32,731 nucleotides of DNA from positions 1,802 to 34,532 of the forward strand of contig PCRW01000076.1 in assembly GCA_002772115.1 (NCBI GenBank), read 5' to 3'. The notes under the pieces are model-generated. The model was not told the origin of the DNA, ran no database searches, and saw only the letters and a program-made list of their open reading frames with translations. The position numbers were made by a program, and so were the translations under genes. Below are positions 13,503 to 21,530 of this stretch, one piece after another. How positions within the stretch are numbered: position 1 is the first letter of the stretch; every line of letters begins with the position of its first letter. The stretch is from Candidatus Moranbacteria bacterium CG23_combo_of_CG06-09_8_20_14_all_35_22. Lineage in GTDB: Bacteria; Patescibacteriota; Minisyncoccia; Moranbacterales; UBA2206.

Positions 13503-13518
13503 TTTTTTTCTCACAAAA

Positions 13519-13560
13519 AAATCCTACACCCTTAAACTTCGGGCGTGGGATTTTTATTTT
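13519..13560 (+). terminator. intrinsic terminator of the zinc-ribbon-like gene
   Basis: AATCCTACACCC pairs with GGGCGTGGGATT (two G-U pairs) around a 9-nt loop, followed by TTTTTATTTT. Confidence 0.85.
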
Positions 13561-13618
13561 GTAAAAAGAATTAAGAATTTATAAGCTATTCCACCATCAA
13601 ATTAAATAAAAAAAACCG

Positions 13619-13656
13619 ATATTACACCCAGTCGCAATTGCGACTGGGTGTAATAT
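13619..13656. repeat. perfect 38-bp palindrome (ACACCCAGTCGC-AATT), copy 1
   Basis: The left arm ATATTACACCCAGTCGCAA is mirrored exactly on the right. A second copy with one mismatch lies at 14447-14480. The two copies bracket the PaaX/Cas2-like gene. Confidence 0.9.
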
Positions 13657-13696
13657 TATAAATAAGTAGTAGATAATGAATAATAGATAGTTGACA

Positions 13697-13737
13697 GTTG
13701 GTAATTAGTAATTGGTAATTGGTAATTGGTAATTAGA
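13697..13737. repeat. tandem GGTAATT(A/G) repeat
   Basis: Five to six tandem 7-8-bp units GGTAATTA/GTAATTG. A low-complexity array in a 289-bp spacer that otherwise holds the terminator and the palindrome. Confidence 0.8.
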
Positions 13738-13791
13738 AGCTGGTAGTTGAAAAGAGAAATACTTAGAAAAATTAGAAATAATTGAAAATAA

Positions 13792-14394
13792 TTAGAGCTT
13801 GAATTCTTTTTTTAGTTTTTCTCCATAAAGCATTTTATCCACAGTAAGAATTTCGATAAATTTTTGCACATTATAAATTTCCGCTAAAAATAAAATTTCA
13901 TCTTCACATTCATAAGGATATACCCAAACGCTTTTTTGCAATTGGAAAAACCCCAGCGTCTTTATTTTGTCGCGCAAAGCTTCTCGCGCTTTATTGTATA
14001 TTTTCGGATAAGAGGGGATATCAAAAATAAAAACTCGCCACTTGCCATCCCACTTTTTCGGTTTGGCTATTTTCAATGCTTCAAAACAAAACTCTTTCAC
14101 ACGCTTTTGACCTTTATTGGTAAGTTGAACTTTTATTTTATTTTTGCCTTCTTGCAAAACTTCTATAAATTTCCGGTGTTTCAAAACATTGATCGTATTT
14201 TGTATTTTCTTTTTGGAAAATTTTTTTCCATACTTTCGATTTTTTTCTATCATTGAAAACATAGCCGGAACCAACGCTCCAGCAAAAACAATTCCGCCCA
14301 GCGCCAAAATCATTAAGACAAACTTAGTTACCGTAGCTTTCTTACTATCTGAATATAAAAAGTCTTCTATTGTATTTTTAATATTATTTTCCAT
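13792..14394 (-). CDS. membrane-anchored PaaX/Cas2-like domain protein
   Basis: A 200-residue protein. An N-terminal hydrophobic helix (VTKFVLMILALGGIVFAGAL, about residues 22-41) is followed by a winged-helix-like stretch (KKIQNTINVLKHRKFIEVLQ, then LTNKGQKRVKEF). It ends in a ferredoxin-like domain that resembles PaaX and Cas2 (KWRVFIFDIPSYPKIYNKAR; IKTLGFFQLQKSVWVYPYEC; EDEILFLAEIYNV). In PaaX this part belongs to a repressor and in Cas2 to an adaptation nuclease. No CRISPR array or cas1 is present here. Proteins of this type are common in CPR genomes. A membrane-tethered regulator is the likeliest role. Confidence 0.75.
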   Translation of the reverse strand: MENNIKNTIEDFLYSDSKKATVTKFVLMILALGGIVFAGALVPAMFSMIEKNRKYGKKFSKKKIQNTINVLKHRKFIEVLQEGKNKIKVQLTNKGQKRVKEFCFEALKIAKPKKWDGKWRVFIFDIPSYPKIYNKAREALRDKIKTLGFFQLQKSVWVYPYECEDEILFLAEIYNVQKFIEILTVDKMLYGEKLKKEFKL

Positions 14395-14446
14395 TTTTTA
14401 TTTTTTAATTTCTTAATTTAAATTTACTAAGTATATTTTACATCAT

Positions 14447-14480
14447 ATTACACCCAGACGCAATTGCGACTGGGTGTAAT
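14447..14480. repeat. 34-bp palindrome (ACACCCAGACGC-AATT), copy 2
   Basis: Same as 13619-13656 except one base (CAGACGC against GCGACTG). The flanks ATCAT/ATGAT extend the possible stem. Confidence 0.9.
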
Positions 14481-14631
14481 AGATGATATTTTATATTGTT
14501 TAAGCTTAATTCTAAAAAATTGACAAAGCACTACTAATTATGCAATCTTATCTCTATTTCACAGCCATGACTGTGATTATAACTTGCCCCTACTTGTGCC
14601 ATGACTTACCCTCAATCCTGTTTTTATTTAC

Positions 14632-14661
14632 AAAAAAGACGAGCAAGTCTGCCCGTCTTTT
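14632..14661 (-). terminator. intrinsic terminator of gyrA
   Basis: Minus strand: AAAAGACG/CGTCTTTT stem with a G+C-rich loop, followed by T6. It lies 23 nt after the gyrA stop. Confidence 0.8.
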
Positions 14662-14683
14662 ATTATTTTTCTAGACTATTTTT

Positions 14684-17152
14684 TTATAAAACCGTACTCG
14701 CACTAACTTTGTCTCCCGCTTGCGGACGCATAACGCGCACACCTTGAGTGGCTCGACCGAGAACGGAAACGCTGGAAAGAGGAATGCGAATGATTTGACC
14801 TTTTTCGGAAGTTAAAATTAAATCGGTATCAAGCGCGTCCATATTGATAATCGTTGCGCCAATTATTTTTCCGGTTTTGGAAGTGACAGAGGCAGTTTTT
14901 ATTCCAGAACCACCACGCTTTTGGACTTTATAATATTTCAAATCTGATCTTTTTCCAAAGCCGTTTTCCGAAATTGTAAGAAGCTGATTACCTTTTTGAT
15001 TTTTGAAAACCACATCCATTCCAACCACAGCGTCGTCTTTTTTGAGTTTTATTCCACGCACTCCGGCCGCGTTTCGTCCCATTGAACGAACATCTGATTC
15101 TCGAAATCTAATCGCTTGACCATTTCTTGTAGTAATAACTATTTCATCTGTTCCCGTAGTCGCGTCCACCCAACCAAGAGTGTCACCTTTTTCCAATTTT
15201 ATCGCAATGAGTCCTGAACGACGAACATTTTCAAATTCATCTAAAGTAGTTTTCTTGACTGTGCCCATTGCTGTCGTCATCAAAAGATATTTATAAGCAT
15301 CATCTTTGTTGAAAGCAATGATAGCTGTGACAGATTCTTCTTGAGAAAGAGAAAGAAAATTCACAATCGATTGACCTTTGGCAATGCGAGTGGATTCCGG
15401 AATTTCATAGGCTTTAGTTTGAAAAACTTTTCCAGAATTTGTGAAAAATAGCAGATTATCATGCGTCATCACTCCGAGCATTTTTTGAATTTCATCCCCT
15501 TCGCGCGTTGTTGCCCCAATCACTCCTTTGCCTCCGCGCTTTTGAACTTTGTAGGCACTCGGATTCATTCTTTTGACATAACCATCTTTGGAAAGAGTGA
15601 TAATAGCTTCTTCATTGGGCACTAAATCTTCTTGCCGAAATTCTCCCACACCAGATTTTATCACTTTCGTTCTTCTTTCATCACCATATTTTTCCTTAAC
15701 ACGAGCTAATTCATCTTTGATAATAGAAAATATTTTTTTCTCACTTTTTAGAATAGCTTCAAGCTGGGCAATCAGTTTTATTTTTTCTACTAATTCGTCT
15801 TCAATTTTCTTTCGTTCTAGTCCAGCCAAGGTTTGCAATTTCATTTCCAAAATAGCCGTAGCTTGCTTTTCTGACAGTTTGAATTTTTTCATTAAATTCT
15901 TATGCGCTTCTTCTTTAGTAGGAGATTTTTTGATTGTTTCAATCACTGCGTCAATGTGATCTAGCGCAATTTTCAATCCTTCCAAAATATGCGCGCGATC
16001 CCGAGCTTTTTCTAAATCAAATTTAGTTCTTCTAATTATCACAATTTTTCGGTGCGCTACATATTCCTCTAAAATTGTTTTTAAATTCAAAACTTTCGGC
16101 TCGATACCATTGACCAGCGCTAGCATATTGACACCAAAATTTTTCTGAAGATCAGTCAGAGAATAAAGTTTATTCAAAACTTTTTGCGGATAGGCATCCT
16201 TTTTCAAATCTACCACAATTCGCACGCCTTCCTTGTCCGATTCATCGCGTAAATCTTTTATACCAACAATTTTTCCATCGCGAACTAAATTGGCCATAGT
16301 TTCAATCAGTGTGGCCTTGTTGGTAGCATAAGTTATTTCGCTAATCACTATTTGAAAAGTTCCGGTTTTGCTTTCTACGATATCTGCTTTACCCCGTGTT
16401 AAAATTTTTCCTCGACCAGTTTTATACGCTTCGACAATATCCTTTTTATTATAAATTATTCCACCAGTTGGAAAATCCGGTCCCTTGATAAATTCTGAAA
16501 GTTCTTCAATAGAAATTTCCGGATTATCAATCAAACTATTTATACCATCTACCAATTCAGAAAGATTATGCGGAGGAATGTTGGTCGCCATTCCCACCGC
16601 AATTCCCATTGAACCATTTAATAATAATTGCGGAAGTCTGGCTGGAAGCACTGCCGGTTCTTTGTGCTGACCGTCAAAATTAGGCACAAAATCCACTGTG
16701 TTTTTTTCAATGTCAATCAGCATTTCTTCTGCCATTTGGGAAAGTTTAGCTTCCGTATAACGATAAGCCGCTACACCGTCGCCGTCCATTGAACCGAAGT
16801 TTCCTTGACCTTTGACCATCGGATAGCGCAAAGAAAAATCCTGTGCCATTCTTACCATTGAATCATAAACGGCCACATCGCCATGTGGATGATATTTTCC
16901 CAAAACTTCTCCCACCACCGTAGCTGATTTTCGAAATTTCGCGCTAGCACGAAGACCCGACTGCCACATTGAATAAAGAATTCGTCGATGCACTGGTTTC
17001 AATCCATCGCGAACATCAGGCAAAGCGCGCGAAACAATCACGCTCATAGCATAATCCAAATAGGATTGTTGAATTTCCAAAGTTATTTCTCTAGCTTGAA
17101 TATTTTTATCTATATTATTTATTTCTTCTGGCATATTATTTTTATAAGGCAC
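14684..17152 (-). CDS. gyrA: DNA gyrase subunit A
   Basis: At 822 residues it is full length. GyrA is the cleavage and religation subunit of gyrase (A2B2 with GyrB), which introduces negative supercoils. The winged-helix/tower region has SRALPDVRDGLKPVHRRILY and HPHGDVAVYDSMVRMAQ, and the catalytic tyrosine is Y132 in AAYRYTEAKL. The C-terminal beta-pinwheel carries a GyrA-box VQKRGGKG (about 560), which marks gyrase rather than topoisomerase IV, and a second related VQKRGGSG. At the quinolone-contact position (Ser83 in E. coli) the residue is Val93; the Asp87 equivalent D97 is kept. No repeat insertion interrupts this gene. It heads towards a terminator, with a small membrane-protein gene 13 bp upstream. 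Confidence 0.98.
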   Translation of the reverse strand: MPYKNNMPEEINNIDKNIQAREITLEIQQSYLDYAMSVIVSRALPDVRDGLKPVHRRILYSMWQSGLRASAKFRKSATVVGEVLGKYHPHGDVAVYDSMVRMAQDFSLRYPMVKGQGNFGSMDGDGVAAYRYTEAKLSQMAEEMLIDIEKNTVDFVPNFDGQHKEPAVLPARLPQLLLNGSMGIAVGMATNIPPHNLSELVDGINSLIDNPEISIEELSEFIKGPDFPTGGIIYNKKDIVEAYKTGRGKILTRGKADIVESKTGTFQIVISEITYATNKATLIETMANLVRDGKIVGIKDLRDESDKEGVRIVVDLKKDAYPQKVLNKLYSLTDLQKNFGVNMLALVNGIEPKVLNLKTILEEYVAHRKIVIIRRTKFDLEKARDRAHILEGLKIALDHIDAVIETIKKSPTKEEAHKNLMKKFKLSEKQATAILEMKLQTLAGLERKKIEDELVEKIKLIAQLEAILKSEKKIFSIIKDELARVKEKYGDERRTKVIKSGVGEFRQEDLVPNEEAIITLSKDGYVKRMNPSAYKVQKRGGKGVIGATTREGDEIQKMLGVMTHDNLLFFTNSGKVFQTKAYEIPESTRIAKGQSIVNFLSLSQEESVTAIIAFNKDDAYKYLLMTTAMGTVKKTTLDEFENVRRSGLIAIKLEKGDTLGWVDATTGTDEIVITTRNGQAIRFRESDVRSMGRNAAGVRGIKLKKDDAVVGMDVVFKNQKGNQLLTISENGFGKRSDLKYYKVQKRGGSGIKTASVTSKTGKIIGATIINMDALDTDLILTSEKGQIIRIPLSSVSVLGRATQGVRVMRPQAGDKVSASTVL

Positions 17153-17165
17153 TAAAAAATTAAAC

Positions 17166-17423
17166 TTATTTTTCTAATAAACTTTTCATTTGCTTGGTTG
17201 CGTCTTGAATAGATTCCTTTTGAGTTGTTAAATCTTCTATCACTTGGCTATTTAAAATATTTTCTTTTTCCGAATCATCCGTATTTTCAAATTGAGCAGA
17301 AAAAGAAATCATCCAAATTATTAAAATAAAAATCATTCCAAAAGCAGTGAGCCCCCACACCCAACGCAAGCGGATATGTTCCGGCTGGCGACGAATCTGT
17401 TCTATTTTATCAAATATACTCAT
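17166..17423 (-). CDS. small single-pass membrane protein
   Basis: An 85-residue protein with a basic N-terminus (IRRQPEHIRLRW), one transmembrane helix (WGLTAFGMIFILIIWMISF, about residues 23-42) and an acidic outer segment ending in a helix (LTTQKESIQDATKQMKSLLE). It lies 13 nt upstream of gyrA and is probably co-transcribed. No known family. Confidence 0.65.
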   Translation of the reverse strand: MSIFDKIEQIRRQPEHIRLRWVWGLTAFGMIFILIIWMISFSAQFENTDDSEKENILNSQVIEDLTTQKESIQDATKQMKSLLEK

Positions 17424-17458
17424 TCTTTACGAACTACGAAATAAGCGAAATACGAAAA
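17424..17458. repeat. TTCGTA-type intergenic repeat
   Basis: TACGAACTACGAAATAAGCG followed by AAATACGAAAAT fills the entire spacer. A further copy is at 17847-17888 (TTCGTAATTTCGTATTTTTT, then CGTAGTTCGTAAA). Confidence 0.6.
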
Positions 17459-17845
17459 TTAATCTAAATTTACTACTCTTTTGTATCTCACACCTTCGCT
17501 AGTAAAAGTAATTATTATACCTAATCTTAGATTTGTAGCTTTGAGATATTTATACAATTGATTAATATCCTTACTAGAAATAAAATTTCTTTGTTTTATT
17601 TCTAAAATAATTTTATTAAATATTAGAAAATCAAAAATATAAATTCCTAAATCTTCTTCTTTATATTTAACTTTATACCTTAATTGTTCTTTAAATTCAA
17701 AACCGTTATCCGTGAACTCTTTAGCTAGAGCTTTTTGAAAAAAATTTTCTTTATGCCCAAATCCTAATTTTTTAAATACTCTAAAAACCGCTCCCATTAT
17801 CCGATAACATTCCTCGGCATATATTAAGTTCTTTTTTGTTTTCAT
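17459..17845 (-). CDS. GxxExxY family protein
   Basis: A 128-residue protein related to the GxxExxY family (PF13366), a PD-(D/E)XK-like fold of unknown function. The family core is seen in YRIMGAVFRVFKKLGFGHKE, QKALAKEFTDNGFEFKEQLR, YKVKYKEEDLGIYIFDFLIF and KIILEIKQRN. The name motif is degenerate (GHKENFF), but the D-x(n)-EIK arrangement typical of the fold is kept. The spacers on both sides are filled with TTCGTA repeats, so it may be an inserted unit between gyrA and the hydrolase gene. Confidence 0.75.
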   Translation of the reverse strand: MKTKKNLIYAEECYRIMGAVFRVFKKLGFGHKENFFQKALAKEFTDNGFEFKEQLRYKVKYKEEDLGIYIFDFLIFNKIILEIKQRNFISSKDINQLYKYLKATNLRLGIIITFTSEGVRYKRVVNLD

Positions 17846-17846
17846 T

Positions 17847-17888
17847 TTTTATTTTTCGTAATTTCGTATTTTTTCGTAGTTCGTAAAT
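17847..17888. repeat. TTCGTA-type intergenic repeat
   Basis: Spacer filled with TTCGTAATTTCGTATTTTTT and CGTAGTTCGTAAATT. Together with 17424-17458 it brackets the GxxExxY gene, in opposite polarity on the two sides. Confidence 0.6.
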
Positions 17889-17896
17889 TTTAAATT

Positions 17897-18559
17897 TTAT
17901 TCGATGTCCATAATCACAACTGCCATTTCTTTTTCTTCTAAATCTTTCTTTTTTATATTAATTTTAGAAACTTTTTCTTTGGGGCAACTGCCAATTTCAC
18001 TGCAAAATTTCTTTTCGTCATCAACCTCAACTGTTGAACCTTTTATCTTATAATGCATTGGAATAATCATTTTTGGTTCAATTTTTTTGATTATATCCAC
18101 TGCCTTTTCTCCATCAATCGTATAATTTCTTCCGCCAATCGGTACCATTAAAATATCAATGCCATTTATTTTTTCCAACTGTTTTTCTGATAGATCGGTT
18201 CCCAGATCGCCCAAATGGCAAACTCGCAAATCTTCCGATTCTAAAACAAAAATAGTATTTGTTCCGCGTTCCGTGCCTTCTTTATTATCATGAAAAGAAG
18301 TAATTCCAATGACATTGACGCCCTTGGCGCTATATTCACCAGGAATGTCAATCACATACGGTTCACCTTTGAGCGCAGAAACATTATTATGATCAGAATG
18401 ATTGTGACTCACTAAAACTAAATCCGCTTGCCCTTGCGGAGGACGCAAACCGACTGACTTGTCAAACGGATCAAAAAAAACCACCACATCTTCCCGCCCG
18501 CGTCCCGCCGGCTTAGTAGTGATCTTAAAGCAAGAATGACCGTAATATTGAATAAGCAT
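17897..18559 (-). CDS. metallo-beta-lactamase-fold hydrolase
   Basis: A 220-residue MBL-fold protein of the UlaG/UPF0173-like group. The zinc site is LVSHNHSDHNNV (HxHxDH), with GHSCF at the N-terminus, HLGDLGTDLSEKQ giving the later His/Asp ligands, MVPIGGRNYTID, and MIIPMHYKI with the C-terminal histidine. It is cytosolic and lacks a signal peptide. Most members are of unknown substrate; L-ascorbate-6-phosphate lactonase is a distant relative. It is on the same strand as gyrA. GC-rich codons around PAGRGREDV (near 18485-18510) hint at another small repeat insertion in a surface loop. Confidence 0.88.
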   Translation of the reverse strand: MLIQYYGHSCFKITTKPAGRGREDVVVFFDPFDKSVGLRPPQGQADLVLVSHNHSDHNNVSALKGEPYVIDIPGEYSAKGVNVIGITSFHDNKEGTERGTNTIFVLESEDLRVCHLGDLGTDLSEKQLEKINGIDILMVPIGGRNYTIDGEKAVDIIKKIEPKMIIPMHYKIKGSTVEVDDEKKFCSEIGSCPKEKVSKINIKKKDLEEKEMAVVIMDIE

Positions 18560-18707
18560 ATAATTGATGAGAGTTCATAAAGTTCGTAAAGTTTATAAAG
18601 TTTTTAAAACTACATAAGCTTTTTTCTAAACTTTAAAACCTTAAGAACTTTATAAACTTTTTTAACTATTATAGTCTAGCACTAAAAAAATCTCTTGTCT
18701 ATATCTC

Positions 18708-18736
18708 TTGACAAAAAGCTATGTTTCGAATATAAT
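18708..18736 (+). promoter_or_regulatory. promoter of the AbiEi/AbiEii-like operon
   Basis: TTGACA (18708-18713), 17-nt spacer, TATAAT (18731-18736). The leader is about 55 nt. Confidence 0.85.
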
Positions 18737-18797
18737 AGAAATGAAGCTATAAAAAGGCGTTATAAATAGAAAGTAAAATTAACCTTAAATTTGCAAT

Positions 18798-19388
18798 ATG
18801 ACCAAAAAAGAGCTTATTTGGCGGGAAATTTTGTTCCAAGGTCAAGAAAATAAAATATTTGAGTTCACTCAAAAGGAACTGGCAGAAAAATTCGGCTTTT
18901 CTTTAAGCACAATCTTTAACGCGCTCAAAATTCCGCGCGCTACGGGCGCAATTTCCGTATCTGGGCGAAACTTTACCGTACGAAGTTTGGAAAAATTTCT
19001 TTATATTTGGGCAACGCAAAGAAACTTGAAAAAAGAAATTATTTATGAAACTCACACCAATATGTCCGCCAAAGAAATGGAGGGGCTAGCTCCTGACGGA
19101 ATAATTTTCGGCACTTACAGCGCCTATTCTCAAAAATATCTGTCCGCACCGGCCGAATATGACAAAGTTTATTTTTACGCCGAACCAGAAAAACTGGCGG
19201 AAATTGAAAAAAGATTTCCTAAACTCAAAGGCTATGCTAATTTTTTTGTTTTGAAAGCCGACCCATATCTTTCAAACTTCGCTCCATTCACGCCTGATGT
19301 CCAAACTTTTTGCGATCTTTGGAATCTTCCTGATTGGCAAGCTAAAGAATTTTTGGAAAAATTGAAAAATAAAATAATTTTAACTTAA
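18798..19388 (+). CDS. winged-HTH regulator of a nucleotidyltransferase pair (AbiEi-like antitoxin)
   Basis: A 196-residue protein. An N-terminal winged HTH (FTQKELAEKFGFSLSTIFNA, then RATGAISVSGRNFTVRSLEK) is followed by an alpha/beta domain (MEGLAPDGIIFGTYSAYSQK; DKVYFYAEPEKLAEIEKRF; NFFVLKADPYL; VQTFCDLWNLPDWQAKEFLE). The build resembles regulators paired with AbiEii-type nucleotidyltransferases. Its stop is 4 nt from the start of the nucleotidyltransferase gene, and a consensus promoter precedes both. Type IV antitoxin function is inferred from this pairing. Confidence 0.65.
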   Translation: MTKKELIWREILFQGQENKIFEFTQKELAEKFGFSLSTIFNALKIPRATGAISVSGRNFTVRSLEKFLYIWATQRNLKKEIIYETHTNMSAKEMEGLAPDGIIFGTYSAYSQKYLSAPAEYDKVYFYAEPEKLAEIEKRFPKLKGYANFFVLKADPYLSNFAPFTPDVQTFCDLWNLPDWQAKEFLEKLKNKIILT

Positions 19389-19392
19389 TTTT

Positions 19393-20016
19393 ATGCAATA
19401 TTATCATAACATTATCACGCAAAAAAGTTTTGATTTCCTCAAAGAATTCAACGCTGATTTTGATTTCGTTTTGATTGGAGGTTGGGCGGTTTTTTTGTAT
19501 TCTCGAGCGCTTAAATCGAAAGATATTGATATAATCGTAGATTATGAAAATCTGGCGAAGCTCAAAGAAAAATTTGCAGTATTTAAAAACGACCGACTGA
19601 AAAAATATGAAATTCAAACTGGCGAATTTGATGTAGATATTTATGTTTCGCATTATTCCTATCTAGGAGTGGAAGTTTCAGAAATTGAAAAGCGTGTTTT
19701 TTCCAAAAAAGGTTTTCAAATACCGGAATTGGAAGCGCTTTTTATCTTGAAATTATTCGCTTGGCATAATCGACGCGGATCAGCCAAGGGACAAAAAGAT
19801 GAATTGGATATTTTCAGTTTGACCTTCTTACCGGAATTTGACTGGAAAAAATATTGGGAATTGATAAAATTATTTAATTTTTCCGATTATCATAAAAATT
19901 TCACAACTCTTCTCAAAAAAACCCGCCAAATCCCCGAGTTGAATATCAACAAACAGCAAATGGCAAAAATAAGAAAAACTATTTTGGAAAAATTAGAATC
20001 GTCAAAATTTGACTAA
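19393..20016 (+). CDS. nucleotidyltransferase (AbiEii-like)
   Basis: A 207-residue protein of the nucleotidyltransferase fold. FVLIGGWAVFLYSRALKSKD carries the GG-W motif, followed by DIDIIVDY with the metal-binding D-x-D, then FDVDIYVSHY with a third acidic residue, and LEALFILKLFAWHNRRGSAK, then KDELDIFSL typical of AbiEii/DUF1814-type enzymes. In AbiE systems this subunit is the toxin, a GTP-binding nucleotidyltransferase. It forms an operon with the HTH gene 4 nt upstream. No terminator directly follows; the next 400 bases hold only tiny ORFs. Confidence 0.75.
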   Translation: MQYYHNIITQKSFDFLKEFNADFDFVLIGGWAVFLYSRALKSKDIDIIVDYENLAKLKEKFAVFKNDRLKKYEIQTGEFDVDIYVSHYSYLGVEVSEIEKRVFSKKGFQIPELEALFILKLFAWHNRRGSAKGQKDELDIFSLTFLPEFDWKKYWELIKLFNFSDYHKNFTTLLKKTRQIPELNINKQQMAKIRKTILEKLESSKFD

Positions 20017-20443
20017 TAAGCTAATTACCGCTAATTTAAGGTTAGATAATTTCCAAGGAGGAAATCAGTGATTTGGGGATTTTTTGAGTGGTTCGTTAAA
20101 AACTAGAACTTCATACTAAAGGAAGTGCGTTATGAAGTATTGGTGTAAAAAACATAAGCGATCAATCACATTATTGGAAGTCAGGGGCGCTTGCCTAAAT
20201 TTTATCGTCTTTTAGGACCGCTTTTCATAATTGCAAGACCTTGTGTTTCCAACATCATCCTGTGTGCTTTTGGCACGAATCGGTAAATGACAACCTGTGT
20301 CTATATATCGTACTGTTTTTAGGCAGTAGCCACTACAGTTAGATTAAAATTGAAAGGAGCAAAATTATTTAAAATCTATTCTGTTAATTTGGCTTATTTA
20401 GAGGGATTGACTTTTTTTATCGGTAAAATGAAAGGAAAATTGC
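20017..20443 (+). other. 427-bp region with strong Shine-Dalgarno sites and tiny ORFs
   Basis: There is no long gene. AAGGAGG (20055-20061) precedes a GTG-started 12-codon ORF (20068-20106, MIWGFFEWFVKN). AAAGGAAG precedes an ATG-started 27-codon ORF (20132-20215, MKYWCKKHKRSITLLEVRG...). The latter looks like the start of a small Cys/His protein that would continue in another frame to about 20286, so it may be a degraded gene. GAAAGGAG near 20353 has no ORF behind it. The SD-rich style differs from the rest of the window. Confidence 0.4.
20132..20215 (+). pseudogene. possible degraded small protein gene
   Basis: ATG with AAAGGAAG upstream, encoding MKYWCKKHKRSITLLEVRGA followed by CLNFIVF and a stop. 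Reading continues in the -1 frame (RLPKFYRLLGPLFIIARPC...) to about 20286 without a stop. This suggests a frameshifted short gene, but coding evidence is thin. Confidence 0.25.
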
Positions 20444-21189
20444 ATGAAAAAAATCCTCGATTGTACAACATTGCTCGAACTCATTGAACTCACCTATCAT
20501 CGTTTACGAACTTATGGGACCGCTTCCGAAGAAGAATTGCTTCATATTTTTTCTCTTTGCGATGCTTACTGGTATCATGACGGCGATCCGAAAAAACCGC
20601 ATGCGGAACTTACAGGCGGATGGTGTAGCAATGGATTTTTGACTGTCTGCGCGTATTAAAATACCTAACACTCTCTGATTTTCTCGCATTTCAACACGCA
20701 TTGAAAATCGGAGAAATTCTTGAAGATAATGGTATCGAATGCTATGATTGGATAATTGGTTCTCCAACGGCCGGCATTACATACGCCCATGATCTCGCCA
20801 GAGAACTTGGCGCACCGATAAATATGTGTGTCGAAAAAGATCCTAAGAATCCAATGGGCAAAAATATGATATGGAATCGCATGCAAATACCCGCAAATGA
20901 TTCCGTATTGCAAATTGAAGAATTGACTACCACAGCCAAAACATTAACTGCTGTGCAAAAAGCTATTATCGATGGCAACGGCGGTCCTGTTAATTTTTTG
21001 CCCTATATCGGCATTCTTGTTCATCGACCACCCAAACTTCCTGTAACGCATTACGGCGATCGACAAGTCATTGCTTTGATTGAAAAGGAAATCTGGGCCG
21101 TTCCACAGGAAGAGTGTCCACTTTGCGCCCAAGGCTCTTCAAGGTATCGCCCAAAGCAAAATTGGGAAAAACTTACCGGCATGAAATAA
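20444..21189 (+). pseudogene. orotate phosphoribosyltransferase-like gene with a -1 frameshift
   Basis: Two frames complement each other. Frame A (20444-20659) reads MKKILDCTTLLELIELTYHR up to HAELTGGWCSNGF. Frame B is open from about 20629 and continues DCLRVLKYLTLSDFLAFQHA, then IIGSPTAGITYAHDLARELG, the PRPP-loop-like VLQIEELTTTAKTLTAV, and a C-terminal ECPLCAQGS segment. Joined at the T run in GGATTTTTGAC (20634-20643), one extra T would restore a protein of about 248 residues that reads SNGFFDCLRVLKY. OPRTases make OMP from orotate and PRPP. Here it may be a true pseudogene, a sequencing or assembly homopolymer error, or a slippage site. The start has a good SD (AAAGGA). Confidence 0.75.
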
Positions 21190-21208
21190 TTTAACAATAA
21201 TTATACTC

Positions 21209-21253
21209 AACCAGCGCCCTCACGAAAGGAGGAATGAGGCGCTGGTTTTTTTA
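21209..21253 (+). terminator. intrinsic terminator of the phosphoribosyltransferase gene
   Basis: AACCAGCGCC and GGCGCTGGTT form a long GC-rich stem with inner TCA/TGA pairing, followed by T7. Confidence 0.9.
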
Positions 21254-21366
21254 TCCCCCACCACTTTTTATTTAAAAAATAATTTTTGTGAAAAAACAGC
21301 TCCAAAATAATTGATTACTTAGTTTGATTTTTAAAATAGCAGAAATAAAAAGTGGCGGGGGATAAA
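21251..21366. repeat. 116-bp element with TTATCCCCCACCACTTTTTA inverted ends
   Basis: The left arm TTATCCCCCACCACTTTTTA (21251-21270) is mirrored at 21346-21366 with one mismatch (GTGGCGGGGG). The centre is AT-rich without an ORF. The end motif CCCCCACCACTTTT recurs around the tRNA-Val gene (27774-27787 and, inverted, 27867-27880). Confidence 0.75.
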
Positions 21367-21377
21367 TTCCCTAAAAT

Positions 21378-21406
21378 TTGACACAATCCCGATTCTAAAC
21401 TACAAT
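21378..21406 (+). promoter_or_regulatory. promoter of the S1-gmk-tilS-ftsH cluster
   Basis: TTGACA (21378-21383), 17-nt spacer, TACAAT (21401-21406). This would give a leader of about 310 nt before the S1 gene. Confidence 0.7.
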
Positions 21407-21439
21407 AACTTTACGGTTAATTATTAAGAAAAATGAATA

Positions 21440-21530
21440 AGGGATGATTTAATCCCTGTTTATACCCAGCTTCGGCTGTGGATAAAGTCTTAATAATTTC
21501 CTTTAATTGAGGGAATTTTTATTTTTTACG
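21440..21530 (+). promoter_or_regulatory. structured leader with an attenuator-like terminator
   Basis: The leader contains AGGGAT/ATCCCT, a hairpin closed by CAGC-TTCG-GCTG (near 21470), and AATTTCC (21495-21501) pairing with GGGAATT (21511-21517) followed by TTTATTTTTT. The last has intrinsic-terminator form upstream of the coding region, so it could attenuate transcription of the S1 cluster. Confidence 0.5.

Noticed and set aside
13697..13737. Tandem GGTAATT units considered as a small CRISPR or origin iteron array
   Set aside because: The units are 7-8 bp without spacers, low complexity, and resemble the other AT-rich tandem repeats of the window. No dnaA, rep gene or DnaA-box cluster is near.
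13792..14394. Cas2-like domain considered as part of a CRISPR-Cas system
   Set aside because: It has a membrane helix and a winged-helix part and no cas1 or array. PaaX-like regulators fit better.
18565..18665. AAAGTTTATAAAG-type inverted repeats considered as a riboswitch
   Set aside because: They are low-complexity A/T repeats without a conserved aptamer core, and they lie upstream of the promoter of the following operon.
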